This document shows, in pieces, positions 32,014 through 40,245 of a DNA stretch of 43,123 nucleotides. A program made the position numbers and the translations under genes. Within the stretch, counting starts at the first letter, position 1; each line of letters begins with the position of its first letter. The stretch is from Clostridia bacterium (lineage in GTDB: Bacteria; Bacillota; Clostridia; Christensenellales; Aristaeellaceae), in the NCBI GenBank assembly GCA_017516765.1, contig JAFXBE010000008.1:1-43123 (forward strand), read 5' to 3'. The notes beneath the pieces were generated by a model that was given only the letters and a program-made list of their open reading frames with translations, ran no database searches and was not told the origin of the DNA.

Positions 32014-33225
32014 TCAAGCCTCCTCATCGGGATCGTTCTGCACGGGAAATACGGGTTCGTGGAAGGCTTCGCGGACATCCACGGTCTGCCTCAGATCGTG
32101 GATGCTGCGTCTGGCGCCGTCGTCGCCCACGAAGCGCATCAGATTCAGGAAGGGGTTACGACTCTTTTTTTGCTCCTCTTTCTGCTTGGGCATTTGGCTG
32201 AAGGGGATGAACTCGGTCACGATCGGCGGCTCTGTAAGGAATGCTTCCTCTTCACCGGGAAGATCGGGTTCGGGCTGATCCGGCGCCTGCGTGAGACCCA
32301 TGTTGCGCCTGAGTGCATCCGGATCCAGTCCGGGATGCACAGGCTGTGCGGCTGATGCACTATGGATGCCGGGGTATTCGGGTTCCGGGATCGGAGGCGC
32401 ATAGGGCAGGGGCTGAGTGAAGATCGGCTCGGCAAAGACAGGCTCGGCAGCAACATCGTATTCGCTGGATACCGGAGAAGCTGTTCGGGTGGGCTGGGAC
32501 GCATAGGGCTGCCCGATGGGCAGAGAATGGGTGAAGACAGGATCGGCATCGGCTTCGTATTCGCCATAAACCGGGGGTTCGATCCGGGTGGGCTGGGGCG
32601 CATAGTACTGCTCCGGCGACAGGGGACGGGCAAAACCGGCCTTCATATCCTGAATGTATTCCTCGGAGACCGGAGGGGTCGTCCGGGTGTGCGATGGTGC
32701 GGCTACCAGCGGATCAGACTCGGCCCACATGGGCTGTTCTTCGTCAAAAACCGGATTCACGTTCTCAATGGGCGGCATGTACGCAGAGCGGGTTGCGGCA
32801 GAATGGGCATAGACGGCTGTCCGCTCCGGGACGGCGGTATCCTTCCGTGAATAAGCGACTGCGCCGGCGTAAGGCTCTTCTTCCCCTGCATTGTGTGGCG
32901 GCTGATAGGGATCGAAATAAGGCTGGTTTCCGGCAGCCTGTGCCTCGGCAGGGCTGTAGCGGGGCATGTCGGCTTCCGGCTGCTGTGCTTTGCCTTTTCT
33001 GCGGCGCAGCCAGACCTGAAAAGGACGCCAGCGGATCAGATAAATGATGCGGTCCAGCAGATAACCGCCGACCAGCAGCACGATCAGGATCGTCGGCCAG
33101 TTCTTGGACAGGAATTGCTGAAAACTGGTGCCGGTCTCGCTGTTGATGAGCGACCAGAAACGATTGATGATAACGCGGAGCCAACTGAGCAGCAGCGTCA
33201 GAATGGCATTGGCCAGTCCGTTCAT
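32014..33225 (-). CDS. Membrane-anchored Pro-rich protein with 33-residue repeats, unknown function
   Basis: 403 residues, no recognised family. An N-terminal amphipathic segment (4-20) is followed by one transmembrane helix (about 45-64, ILIVLLVGGYLLDRIIYLI), then a basic stretch RWRPFQVWLRRRK, which predicts the long tail is cytoplasmic. The tail is Pro, Glu, Tyr and Ala-rich and probably disordered. It holds three tandem units at 180-212, 213-245 and 246-278, each starting T-R and carrying P-x-V-x-x-E-Y. The ATG at 33225 follows AAAGGAG. It is encoded between cdaR and the P-loop ATPase. A scaffold for the c-di-AMP synthase complex or division machinery is possible but unproved. Confidence 0.8.
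   Translation of the reverse strand: MNGLANAILTLLLSWLRVIINRFWSLINSETGTSFQQFLSKNWPTILIVLLVGGYLLDRIIYLIRWRPFQVWLRRRKGKAQQPEADMPRYSPAEAQAAGNQPYFDPYQPPHNAGEEEPYAGAVAYSRKDTAVPERTAVYAHSAATRSAYMPPIENVNPVFDEEQPMWAESDPLVAAPSHTRTTPPVSEEYIQDMKAGFARPLSPEQYYAPQPTRIEPPVYGEYEADADPVFTHSLPIGQPYASQPTRTASPVSSEYDVAAEPVFAEPIFTQPLPYAPPIPEPEYPGIHSASAAQPVHPGLDPDALRRNMGLTQAPDQPEPDLPGEEEAFLTEPPIVTEFIPFSQMPKQKEEQKKSRNPFLNLMRFVGDDGARRSIHDLRQTVDVREAFHEPVFPVQNDPDEEA
32392..32688 (-). repeat. Three tandem 99-base (33-codon) units in the membrane protein gene
   Basis: Threonine-arginine pairs fall at residues 180, 213 and 246, exactly 33 apart. The DNA of units 2 and 3 is visibly similar (CGGGTGGGCTGGG followed by CGCATAG in the plus-strand text); unit 1 is more diverged. 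Confidence 0.75.
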
Positions 33226-33244
33226 ACGGCGCTCCTTTCGGGGG

Positions 33245-34597
33245 TTATTTTGCGGTCAGGGTCAGCGTGACGGTGGGGTTGAGCAGCTGGAACTGGAAAT
33301 TGTCCACTTCCGCATCCTTCAGGCTGATCCGCACCGGCAGGGTATGCTCGCCTTCCTGCAGCCCTTCGGCATCTACGCTCAGGGTAATGTTCTTGGAACG
33401 GAGAGCATCCAGCGAAAGCTGGGGGCCGGTGAGGGTGACGGTGGTGGTGTTCCGGTCCAGCGTGCCCCGCAGCTCCTTGGGCAGCCCTTCGATGGCGATC
33501 TTCAGCTCGGAAAAATCCTTGCTGGAGATCACTGGGCCAATTTCCACATACACGGTGGCGGCGGTAGCGCTCAGGTAGGAAAGCTCGGAAGGCTTGCGCA
33601 GACGGATCTCCTGTGCGAAGCTCTCGATGATGCCATCCACGCTGATGGGGGCATCGGCAAAGATGGTATCGATGGTTTTCAGTACGGTGGCATCGCCGGC
33701 AGCCAGCAGGGTGGAGGGTACGGCGGTTACGCTCTTTACCTCATAGCCCTTGGCGGGTGTGCCGGTCAGTATGGCGTTCAGGGAAACATCCAGCTCTTTG
33801 CTGGCGTACAGCCGCTGTTCAACGGTAATGGTGCGCAGCGTGGTGCTTGCGCTGGAAGCGGTCAGCAGATCGCTTTCGATCACGTTGCCGTCGATATCCA
33901 GATATTTCAGCGGCAATACCTGCCGGAAAATGCCCGCCCGGGCGTTGAACTTGCCCAGATCGTAATCGGCCTGCACGCAGGCTACCCGGTCTACCAGCGT
34001 TTTGGGGCCGCTGACGGCAATGGTGCCCGGCTCAATAATGGGGGAGGGGGCATAGAAGCCCGCAGGGGCTTCGCCGACGGTATTCAGCGTAACGGGAATG
34101 CGGTAATTGGTAATGTAATCGTCCACCACGATATGGAAGGTGTCCGGCGATGCGGCTTCCACCGTGCCGTAGGTGGTGGAGGTGGTAAACAGCACACGCA
34201 CATCCTGCTCGCCGGTCTTGTTGATACGGCTCAGGTCGATGCGGGGGCTGAAGTTGGTGTAGGTTGCATTGTCGAAGGAACGCTGAGGGATCTGTGCCCG
34301 GAAGGCTTCCAGCACAAGTTTGTCCTGCTCCAGACCGGAAAGGACGATCAGACCGTTGTTCAGCATGGTCTCCTGTCCCGTGACGGTGATGGGCACATTG
34401 GTGAAGCGACGTTCGCGGGTCAGATTGGGATCCTGGGTGATCAGCCCCGCCCAGAGACAGACGGCCAGCAGAAGACTAAGCAGCTTCCAGCCCCAGTTGT
34501 GGGTAAGGCGCTTCCAGAAACGGGAAGGGGTCTGCTTCAGCGCCCGGCTCAATTCGGGATCGATGATGGGGGCGTTCTTTTTCGGTTCGGTATTCAT
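33245..34597 (-). CDS. cdaR: YbbR-domain protein CdaR, regulator of diadenylate cyclase
   Basis: 450 residues. One membrane helix at about 35-53 (WGWKLLSLLLAVCLWAGLIT) is followed by repeated YbbR domains of about 80-90 residues outside the membrane (recurring strands such as VPITVTG, IPVTLNTVG, ITVSGP-type and VTLTGP). In Bacillus and relatives CdaR binds CdaA and adjusts c-di-AMP output. It starts 2 bases after the cdaA stop, so the two are coupled. Order cdaA-cdaR is conserved, but glmM, which usually follows, is absent here. Confidence 0.93.
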   Translation of the reverse strand: MNTEPKKNAPIIDPELSRALKQTPSRFWKRLTHNWGWKLLSLLLAVCLWAGLITQDPNLTRERRFTNVPITVTGQETMLNNGLIVLSGLEQDKLVLEAFRAQIPQRSFDNATYTNFSPRIDLSRINKTGEQDVRVLFTTSTTYGTVEAASPDTFHIVVDDYITNYRIPVTLNTVGEAPAGFYAPSPIIEPGTIAVSGPKTLVDRVACVQADYDLGKFNARAGIFRQVLPLKYLDIDGNVIESDLLTASSASTTLRTITVEQRLYASKELDVSLNAILTGTPAKGYEVKSVTAVPSTLLAAGDATVLKTIDTIFADAPISVDGIIESFAQEIRLRKPSELSYLSATAATVYVEIGPVISSKDFSELKIAIEGLPKELRGTLDRNTTTVTLTGPQLSLDALRSKNITLSVDAEGLQEGEHTLPVRISLKDAEVDNFQFQLLNPTVTLTLTAK

Positions 34598-34599
34598 CG

Positions 34600-35451
34600 T
34601 CAGCCCTCCTTACGCTGCTTGCGCTTTTCCAGCAAAGTGGCCAGAAGTCCGGCTTCCTTCTGGGTGTAGAGGGAGGACAGCACTTCCTCCAGCGCGGTAC
34701 GGTCCAGATGGCGGGTCAGGCGGCCTTCACGGGCAAAGGAGATAATGCCTGTTTCTTCACTGACGATCAGGGAAACGGCGTCGGTGGTCTCGGAAATGCC
34801 CAGCGCGGCACGGTGACGTGTGCCCAGCTCGTGGCTGATGCCCTTGCCGTCGCTCAGGGACAGGATGCAGCCCGCAGCCATGATCCTCTCGCCGCGGATC
34901 AGCACAGCGCCGTCGTGGAGCGGGGTGTTGGGCTCAAAGATGTTTTCCAAAAGGGCGGCAGAGATGCGGCTGTCCAGCGTGGTGCCGGTCTCCACAACAT
35001 CCTTCAGACCGATCTTCTGTTCGATAACGATCAGCGCGCCGACCCGGCGGCGGCTCAGGTTCATCATGCAGTTGGCGATCTCGGTAACGATCTGGTTGGT
35101 GTCTTCGCTCTTGCTCTTGTGCAGGGAATCGCGGATGGTGCCGCGGCCGATCTGCTCCAATGCCTTGCGAAGCTCGGGCTGGAAGAGGATCACCAGCACC
35201 AGTGCGCCGTTGCTGAGCACATTGGTCAGGATCCAGCTGAGAGCTGTAAGCCCGAACAGATCGCTGATCCATGTGGCAAGGAACAGCACCAGCAGCCCCT
35301 TCAAAACGGCGCTGGCCCGGGTTTCTTTGGTGAGCATCAGCAACTTGTACAACAAAAATGCAACGATGATGATATCTACAACGTCTGCAATGGTGGGACG
35401 GTTGAAAATGCTCCAAAGGATGGATTCCACTTGTGTAAGGAATGTTTGCAA
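34600..35451 (-). CDS. cdaA: Membrane diadenylate cyclase CdaA
   Basis: 283 residues. Three N-terminal membrane helices (ADVVDIIIVAFLLYKLLML; VLKGLLVLFLATWI; LTNVLSNGALVLVILF) precede a DAC domain with the catalytic motifs L-H-D-G-A (180-182) and R-H-R (212-214). It makes cyclic di-AMP from two ATP, a messenger for osmolyte and cell-wall control. The start is a TTG at 35451 with AAAGGAGGGGG a few bases upstream; no better ATG fits. It is the first gene of a six-gene minus-strand operon ending at 29417. Confidence 0.95.
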   Translation of the reverse strand: MQTFLTQVESILWSIFNRPTIADVVDIIIVAFLLYKLLMLTKETRASAVLKGLLVLFLATWISDLFGLTALSWILTNVLSNGALVLVILFQPELRKALEQIGRGTIRDSLHKSKSEDTNQIVTEIANCMMNLSRRRVGALIVIEQKIGLKDVVETGTTLDSRISAALLENIFEPNTPLHDGAVLIRGERIMAAGCILSLSDGKGISHELGTRHRAALGISETTDAVSLIVSEETGIISFAREGRLTRHLDRTALEEVLSSLYTQKEAGLLATLLEKRKQRKEG

Positions 35452-35568
35452 TGCCTCCCCCTCCTTTGGCGTAACAATAAGAATGCCAATATACTATATT
35501 CTATTATACAACATATCCACCGTTGAATAAAGTCTTTCCTGTTAATTTTCAATGGCTTTGTACAGGAC

Positions 35569-35597
35569 TTGCACAATTGGTTTGGATTGGATATACT
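35569..35597 (+). promoter_or_regulatory. Putative promoter of the A-ACP-AOS gene
   Basis: TTGCAC (35569-35574), a 17-base spacer and TATACT (35592-35597), giving a start near 35604 and an untranslated leader of about 290 bases. The gap 35452-35895 also holds an AT-rich stretch 35480-35520 that probably contains the divergent cdaA promoter (TATAAT on the minus strand). I see no known riboswitch in the leader. Confidence 0.6.
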
Positions 35598-35895
35598 GTG
35601 CTGGGCGAATGCGCACAATGCGACCCTGCGGATCTGTTCTTTATTTATCAGCAATTGTTATTGCAGGAAGCAGAAAACGTGCATCGCTCCCGAATACGGC
35701 AGAATGAGGAAGGAGGATGGGAGAATACCTGCTGCCGGGCAGGCTTTACCGATGCAACGGGCAAATTTTCTATCGCGAAAAACCAAATGAGAAACAGTGT
35801 GCACAGCGGCGCGGGAGCAACAGACTCCTTGTTTGCCGTATGCTTGCGCACGAGCGAAAAGCAGCATTCCTTTGCTGCCGGAAAGTGAGGAAAAC

Positions 35896-38800
35896 ATGCA
35901 CGATATTGCGCGCGACAGCGCTCTGCTTTCACAGAACAAGACCCTGGAAAACCTGTTTACCATCACCTGCGCCCATGGCGATACGCCGGCTGCCGTCTGG
36001 CTGGAGGGCGAGGAAGAGAAGCACTGGACATTTGCACAGATGGAACAGAAGGCATATGCTTATGCGGCTTGGCTGGCGGACAGGCTGCCTGCAGGCGGCT
36101 TTGTTGCCATCTCTATGGATACCTGCAAGGAATGGTTCCCCACGTTCTGGGGTCTGGTGCTCAGCGGGCACAATGTGCTGCTGCTGGATGCTGCCATGAA
36201 CGACGACCTTGCCCTGCACCTGATGAACGAGGCGGGCTGCGGGGCTGTCGTTACCCCCAGGGAGCGTGCTCTGCCCGGAGAGATCGTTCAGATCCGGGCG
36301 CAGGAGCTGTTTGCTGCTCCCGATGCCCCCCGTCCCAACGTGCCCTGCGGCGATTCCATCGCCCTGTGTACCAGCGGCACCACCGGCACCAGCCGCATCT
36401 TTGTCTATAACGGCGAAGCCATGGCAGAGCAGGTGCTCAGCTCTCTGCTGCTCTACAAGGCCAACAAGCGCATGGTCGCCAACGAGAACCGCCGTGCTCT
36501 TGCCTTTCTGCCCTTCCACCATGTACTGGGCTTTATCGTCAATCTGATGTGGTGCGGCTTCCTTGGCTATGCCAATATCTATCTGAAGGACCGCGCCCCC
36601 AAGACCATCATGACCACCGCCCAGCGGTGCAAGCCTCATCTGATCGTGGCGGTGCCGCTGCTGGCGAACAACCTGTGCACCACCATCAAGAAGAAGCTGG
36701 CAAAGAAATCCCGCATGAGCCGGGTTGCCTTTTCCGCCATGACCGGGCTGAGTCTGAATGCCCAGCGCATTGCCCCCGGCATGGGTCTGCATTTCGCCCA
36801 GAAGATGCTCTTCAAAGGTCTGCTCAAGCAGGCGCTGGGTACCGAAGTCCAGTGTGTGATCCTGGGCGGCAGCCACACTCCGGTGGAGCATCTGCGCATG
36901 CTGAACGCGCTGGGTTACTATACCGTTTGCGGCTTCGGTATGACCGAGACTGCCGTTACCAGCGTGGAGACCTCCATGCGGCTCAAGAAGCGTCTGGCGG
37001 GCAGCGTGGGCAAGCCCCTGACCAATGTGGAATATGTAGTGGACGGTGGGAACGGTCGGGAGGGCGAAATGCGCATCCGCGGCGCGAGCCTGCATTCCGG
37101 ACGCATGGCCGGCGGCAAGCTGCTGCCTCCGGATACCGATGACGGCTGGTACCCCACCGGCGATATCGTCCGTCTGCGCAAGGACGGGCGCGTGTTCGTG
37201 CAGGGTCGCTGCAAGGACGTGATCATCAACGAATCCGGCGAGAATGTGTACCCCGACGAGCTGGAGGATGTGTTCTCCGCGCTGCCGGGCGCAGAGCAGG
37301 CAGCGGTGCTGGGCGTGCCCAAGCCCGAAGGCGGCGTGTATGAAGATATCACGCTGGTTCTGAGCATGGATGTGGCTGCGCTGGATGATGCCGCTCTGGC
37401 AAAGCTGGCGGCAGAGATCCGCAACCGCAATGCCGCACTGCCCACCATGAAGCGTCTTACCCGCTGCTACCTGACCGATGACAAACTGCCCTTGGTCAAC
37501 GGCATCAAGGTAAAGCGTCTGGAACTGAAAAAGCGTATTCTGGAAGGCGGCATGCCCCTGAAGGAGCTGGATCTGTCCTCTGCGGCGGCTAAGCTGACCG
37601 AGCGCACCCAGACCGCCGAAGAGACCGAAGCCCAGAAGATCGAACGGCTGGATGCTGCCCGGCGCGCCGAGATCCTGCCCAAAGTGCGGGTATGCTTTGC
37701 CGAGGCGCTGGAGCAGGATGTGGGCAGCTTCGGAGATGATGCCCACTTTATCGAGGATCTGGGCGGCGACAGCCTGCAGGTGCTCTCCATTACCCTGAAG
37801 GCGGAGGAGCTTTTCGGTGTAAGCATCGAGACCGAGGAATACGGCGATTGCGCCACCGTCAACAGCCTTACCCGGCTGATCTGCCGTAAACTGGGCGGCG
37901 GTAGCGAGGCTGCTGCACCCAGAGAACGTGTGGAACGGCAGCCTATTACCCGCTTTGAAGATACCGCCGAGTTCCAGGCATTCCGCGCCCGTCAGATGGC
38001 GCTGATGGCCTCCGGTGACGATAATCCCTATTTCGTCTGCCACGATTCGCCCCTGCTGGACAAGAGCAACATGGCCGGCGAAGAGGTGCTCAACTTCGGC
38101 AGCTACAACTACGTGGGCATGAGTGGACGCAAAGAAGTGAACGAGGCTGCTAAGGCCGCCATCGACGCCTACGGCACCAGCGCCAGCGGCAGCCGTCTGC
38201 TGGCGGGCGAAAAGAGCTTGCATGGCGAGCTGGAGCGTGAGATCGCAGACTGGAAGCATGCCGAGGCTGCGCTGGTCTGTGTGGGCGGTCACTCCACCAA
38301 TGTAACGGTGGTGGGCAACTTCTGCGGCCCCAACGACCTGATCGTGTACGATGCGCTGGCCCATAACTCCATCGAGCAGGGCTGCCGTCTGTCTCCGGCT
38401 ACGGTAAAACCCTTCCCCCACAACGATACCGCTGCGCTGGAGGGCATTCTGCGCGCTCAGCGCAAGTTCTACGAAAAGGTGCTCATCATCATCGAGGGCG
38501 CCTACAGCATGGACGGCGATATTGCCAATGTGCCCGAGTTTGTGCGCATCAAGAAGGAGTACGGCTGCTTCCTGATGGTGGATGAAGCCCACAGCGCCTG
38601 TGTGATCGGCGAGACCGGCGGCGGCGTGGACGAGTACTTCGGTCTGGCGCCCGATGATGTGGATATCAAGATGGGCACCCTGTCCAAGGGTCTGGGCACC
38701 TGCGGCGGCTATCTGGCCGGACGCGCCTGCCTGATCGAATATCTGCGCTACAACCTGCCCGGCTTTGTGTTCAGCGTGGGTCTGTCTCCCGCACTGGCAG

Positions 38801-39168
38801 CCGGTACGCTGGCAGCCGTGCGTCTGCTGCGCAAGGAACCCCAGATCATGGGGGATATGCGCCGCAACATTCAGTGCTTTGCCGATACGGCCCGCCGTCA
38901 CCGCATGGATATCTGCCTTGCGGGCGAGACTGCCATCATCCCTGTGCTGATCGGCAGGGACGAGGATGCCTTTGCCCTGAGCAACGAGATGCGCCGCCGC
39001 GGCGTGTTCGTGCCCCCGGCCGTGTATCCCGCTGTTCCCAAGAACAAGGCAAGACTTCGCTTCTGCGTGATCAGCGAGCACAAGCCCGAGCAGATCGAGC
39101 GCGCGCTGGATGTGCTGGAAGAAGCCTCCCAGGCGTTGGGCATCCGGTTGCCCCGCCGGGATTACTGA
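35896..39168 (+). CDS. Adenylation - acyl carrier - alpha-oxoamine synthase fusion
   Basis: 1090 residues, three modules. Residues 1 to about 580 form an AMP-ligase: CTSGTTGTS loop near 160 (the usual P-K is replaced), GFGMTET, WYPTGDIVRL and the C-terminal Lys in NGIKVKR. Residues about 590-665 are a carrier domain with the phosphopantetheine Ser in DLGGDSLQ (S626). Residues about 690-1080 are a PLP enzyme of the 8-amino-7-oxononanoate / serine palmitoyltransferase class: SYNYVGMSG, GTSASGSRLLAG, DEAHSACVIG and LSKGLGTCGGY with the PLP Lys (K931). Predicted reaction: load a fatty acid on the carrier and condense it with an amino acid, releasing CO2 and an alpha-aminoketone. The ATG at 35896 follows GTGAGG. 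Own promoter; GNAT gene downstream. Confidence 0.92.
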   Translation: MHDIARDSALLSQNKTLENLFTITCAHGDTPAAVWLEGEEEKHWTFAQMEQKAYAYAAWLADRLPAGGFVAISMDTCKEWFPTFWGLVLSGHNVLLLDAAMNDDLALHLMNEAGCGAVVTPRERALPGEIVQIRAQELFAAPDAPRPNVPCGDSIALCTSGTTGTSRIFVYNGEAMAEQVLSSLLLYKANKRMVANENRRALAFLPFHHVLGFIVNLMWCGFLGYANIYLKDRAPKTIMTTAQRCKPHLIVAVPLLANNLCTTIKKKLAKKSRMSRVAFSAMTGLSLNAQRIAPGMGLHFAQKMLFKGLLKQALGTEVQCVILGGSHTPVEHLRMLNALGYYTVCGFGMTETAVTSVETSMRLKKRLAGSVGKPLTNVEYVVDGGNGREGEMRIRGASLHSGRMAGGKLLPPDTDDGWYPTGDIVRLRKDGRVFVQGRCKDVIINESGENVYPDELEDVFSALPGAEQAAVLGVPKPEGGVYEDITLVLSMDVAALDDAALAKLAAEIRNRNAALPTMKRLTRCYLTDDKLPLVNGIKVKRLELKKRILEGGMPLKELDLSSAAAKLTERTQTAEETEAQKIERLDAARRAEILPKVRVCFAEALEQDVGSFGDDAHFIEDLGGDSLQVLSITLKAEELFGVSIETEEYGDCATVNSLTRLICRKLGGGSEAAAPRERVERQPITRFEDTAEFQAFRARQMALMASGDDNPYFVCHDSPLLDKSNMAGEEVLNFGSYNYVGMSGRKEVNEAAKAAIDAYGTSASGSRLLAGEKSLHGELEREIADWKHAEAALVCVGGHSTNVTVVGNFCGPNDLIVYDALAHNSIEQGCRLSPATVKPFPHNDTAALEGILRAQRKFYEKVLIIIEGAYSMDGDIANVPEFVRIKKEYGCFLMVDEAHSACVIGETGGGVDEYFGLAPDDVDIKMGTLSKGLGTCGGYLAGRACLIEYLRYNLPGFVFSVGLSPALAAGTLAAVRLLRKEPQIMGDMRRNIQCFADTARRHRMDICLAGETAIIPVLIGRDEDAFALSNEMRRRGVFVPPAVYPAVPKNKARLRFCVISEHKPEQIERALDVLEEASQALGIRLPRRDY

Positions 39169-39192
39169 TCTGTTCAGCCTTTGATCAATCGG

Positions 39193-39218
39193 CCCGCAGC
39201 CCGAAGATGGGCTGCGGG
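39193..39218 (+). terminator. Stem-loop after the A-ACP-AOS gene
   Basis: CCCGCAGCCC / GGGCTGCGGG, a perfect 10-base stem 24 bases past the stop, without a T-tract. Termination may be partial, allowing read-through into the GNAT gene. Confidence 0.6.
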
Positions 39219-39264
39219 CTGTGCTCTGTGAATGATGAAACATCGGTGTGGATCGGAGGGGATC

Positions 39265-39690
39265 ATGGTGAGCATCAGGATCGAACCGTATATTCATTAC
39301 AATGATGCAGAAATCAGTCTGCTTTACAGAAGCGTCGGCTGGACAAGCTATCTGCGCCGTGAGGGATTGCTCAAAGAGGCTTACGCGGGCTCTCTCATGA
39401 CGCTGGCCGCTTATGATGGGGATCGGCTTTGCGGGATCGTCCGCGGGGTCGGGGACGGGGTCTCTGTTTTGTATATTCAGGATCTGCTGGTGCTGCCCGA
39501 ATACCAACGCAGGGGGATCGGCTCAAAGCTGCTGGAGCAGATGCTCGGGGCTTTCCCCGATGTGAATCAGACGGTGCTGCTGGCGGATGATACAGTAGCA
39601 GCGGCAGCGTTTTACGAGAAAGCCGGTTTCCGGAAAGTAAACGAGGTTGGCTGCTGTTCATTTATCCGCCTGCATGCGTGTTACAGCTGA
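39265..39690 (+). CDS. GNAT N-acetyltransferase
   Basis: 141 residues from the ATG at 39265, which has GGAGGGG just upstream; an in-frame ATG at 39232 lacks a site. GNAT core: SVLYIQDLLVLPEYQRRGIGSKLLEQML, with the R-R-G-I-G acetyl-CoA loop, and AAAFYEKAGFRKV. It is 96 bases downstream of the A-ACP-AOS gene with only a T-less hairpin between. Acetylation of that enzyme's amine product is conceivable but purely positional; the family also contains many unrelated amine acetylases. Confidence 0.9.
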   Translation: MVSIRIEPYIHYNDAEISLLYRSVGWTSYLRREGLLKEAYAGSLMTLAAYDGDRLCGIVRGVGDGVSVLYIQDLLVLPEYQRRGIGSKLLEQMLGAFPDVNQTVLLADDTVAAAAFYEKAGFRKVNEVGCCSFIRLHACYS

Positions 39691-39730
39691 TGAGTCCGGA
39701 GGAATGGCAATACCCTTGGGGAAAGACACA

Positions 39731-39771
39731 AAAAACGCACGACCGTCAAACAGGCGGTTCCGTGCGTTTTT
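39731..39771. terminator. Bidirectional terminator between GNAT and DUF3795 genes
   Basis: AAAAACGCACG / CGTGCGTTTTT arms with an inner ACCG/CGGT pairing, between convergent genes. Confidence 0.88.
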
Positions 39772-39800
39772 ATGTTTGTCCGTTTGGCCTGCAGCTGCGG

Positions 39801-40064
39801 TTACAGCCCGCCTGCCCAATCGGTCAGGTTTTCGATGCGGGTGCCCTCGCTGCCGGTGGCAGGATCATAGGCAAATTCATGCAGCTGTTTGCAGGGGAAT
39901 TTGTCGCATTTGCCGCAATGATCCAGCTTTTTGCCCTCTACACAGGTTTTGATGGGGCAGCCTTTTGCCCAGTAAGGCTTTTTGATGTTGGTGCAGCCGG
40001 TGCATTTCATGATCTCTCTGTACTTGCATTCGCTGCATTTGAGACCGCAACGGGATTCGAACAT
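39801..40064 (-). CDS. Small Cys-rich DUF3795-like protein
   Basis: 87 residues from the ATG at 40064, preceded by AAGGAGTG; the longer upstream frame would overlap the promoter region. It has ten cysteines in C-x3-C-x2-C, C-x2-C, C-P-I-K-T-C, and C-x2-C-x4-C arrangements (MFESRCGLKCSECK; KCTGC; HCGKCDKFPC), fitting the DUF3795 family and implying zinc or Fe-S binding. No known function. Transcribed from a strong promoter divergent from the exonuclease III gene. Confidence 0.82.
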   Translation of the reverse strand: MFESRCGLKCSECKYREIMKCTGCTNIKKPYWAKGCPIKTCVEGKKLDHCGKCDKFPCKQLHEFAYDPATGSEGTRIENLTDWAGGL

Positions 40065-40123
40065 GGAATGGTTCACTCCTTCATGAACATGGGAATAAAG
40101 AATTGGAATAAAATGACGCACAA

Positions 40124-40153
40124 AGTATATCAGAGGGCATATTTCCGTGTCAA
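40124..40153 (-). promoter_or_regulatory. Promoter of the DUF3795-like gene
   Basis: Perfect TTGACA (40153-40148), an 18-base spacer and TATACT (40129-40124) on the minus strand. Confidence 0.75.
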
Positions 40154-40154
40154 C

Positions 40155-40184
40155 TTGCAGCCTGCTGCGGGAGTGTGGTACAAT
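40155..40184 (+). promoter_or_regulatory. Promoter of the exonuclease III operon
   Basis: TTGCAG (40155-40160), an 18-base spacer and TACAAT (40179-40184). Its -35 lies one base from the -35 of the divergent DUF3795 promoter. Confidence 0.65.
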
Positions 40185-40245
40185 TCCGTGGTACGCTTCC
40201 TTTCGGGGGGCGTCATACCCCAATCTGCAGGGAGGTGGGACGGCT

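Noticed and set aside
35717..35895. Possible leader peptide starting ATGGGAGAATAC before the A-ACP-AOS gene
   Set aside because: The GGAGG touches the ATG with no spacing, the peptide is unremarkable and its frame runs on into the main gene as a shadow.
35929..39507. A 1192-codon open frame on the minus strand opposite the A-ACP-AOS gene
   Set aside because: Its translation is low-complexity, rich in H, G, A and Q with no domain, and it exactly mirrors a gene with clear enzyme motifs. It is an antisense shadow of GC-rich third positions.
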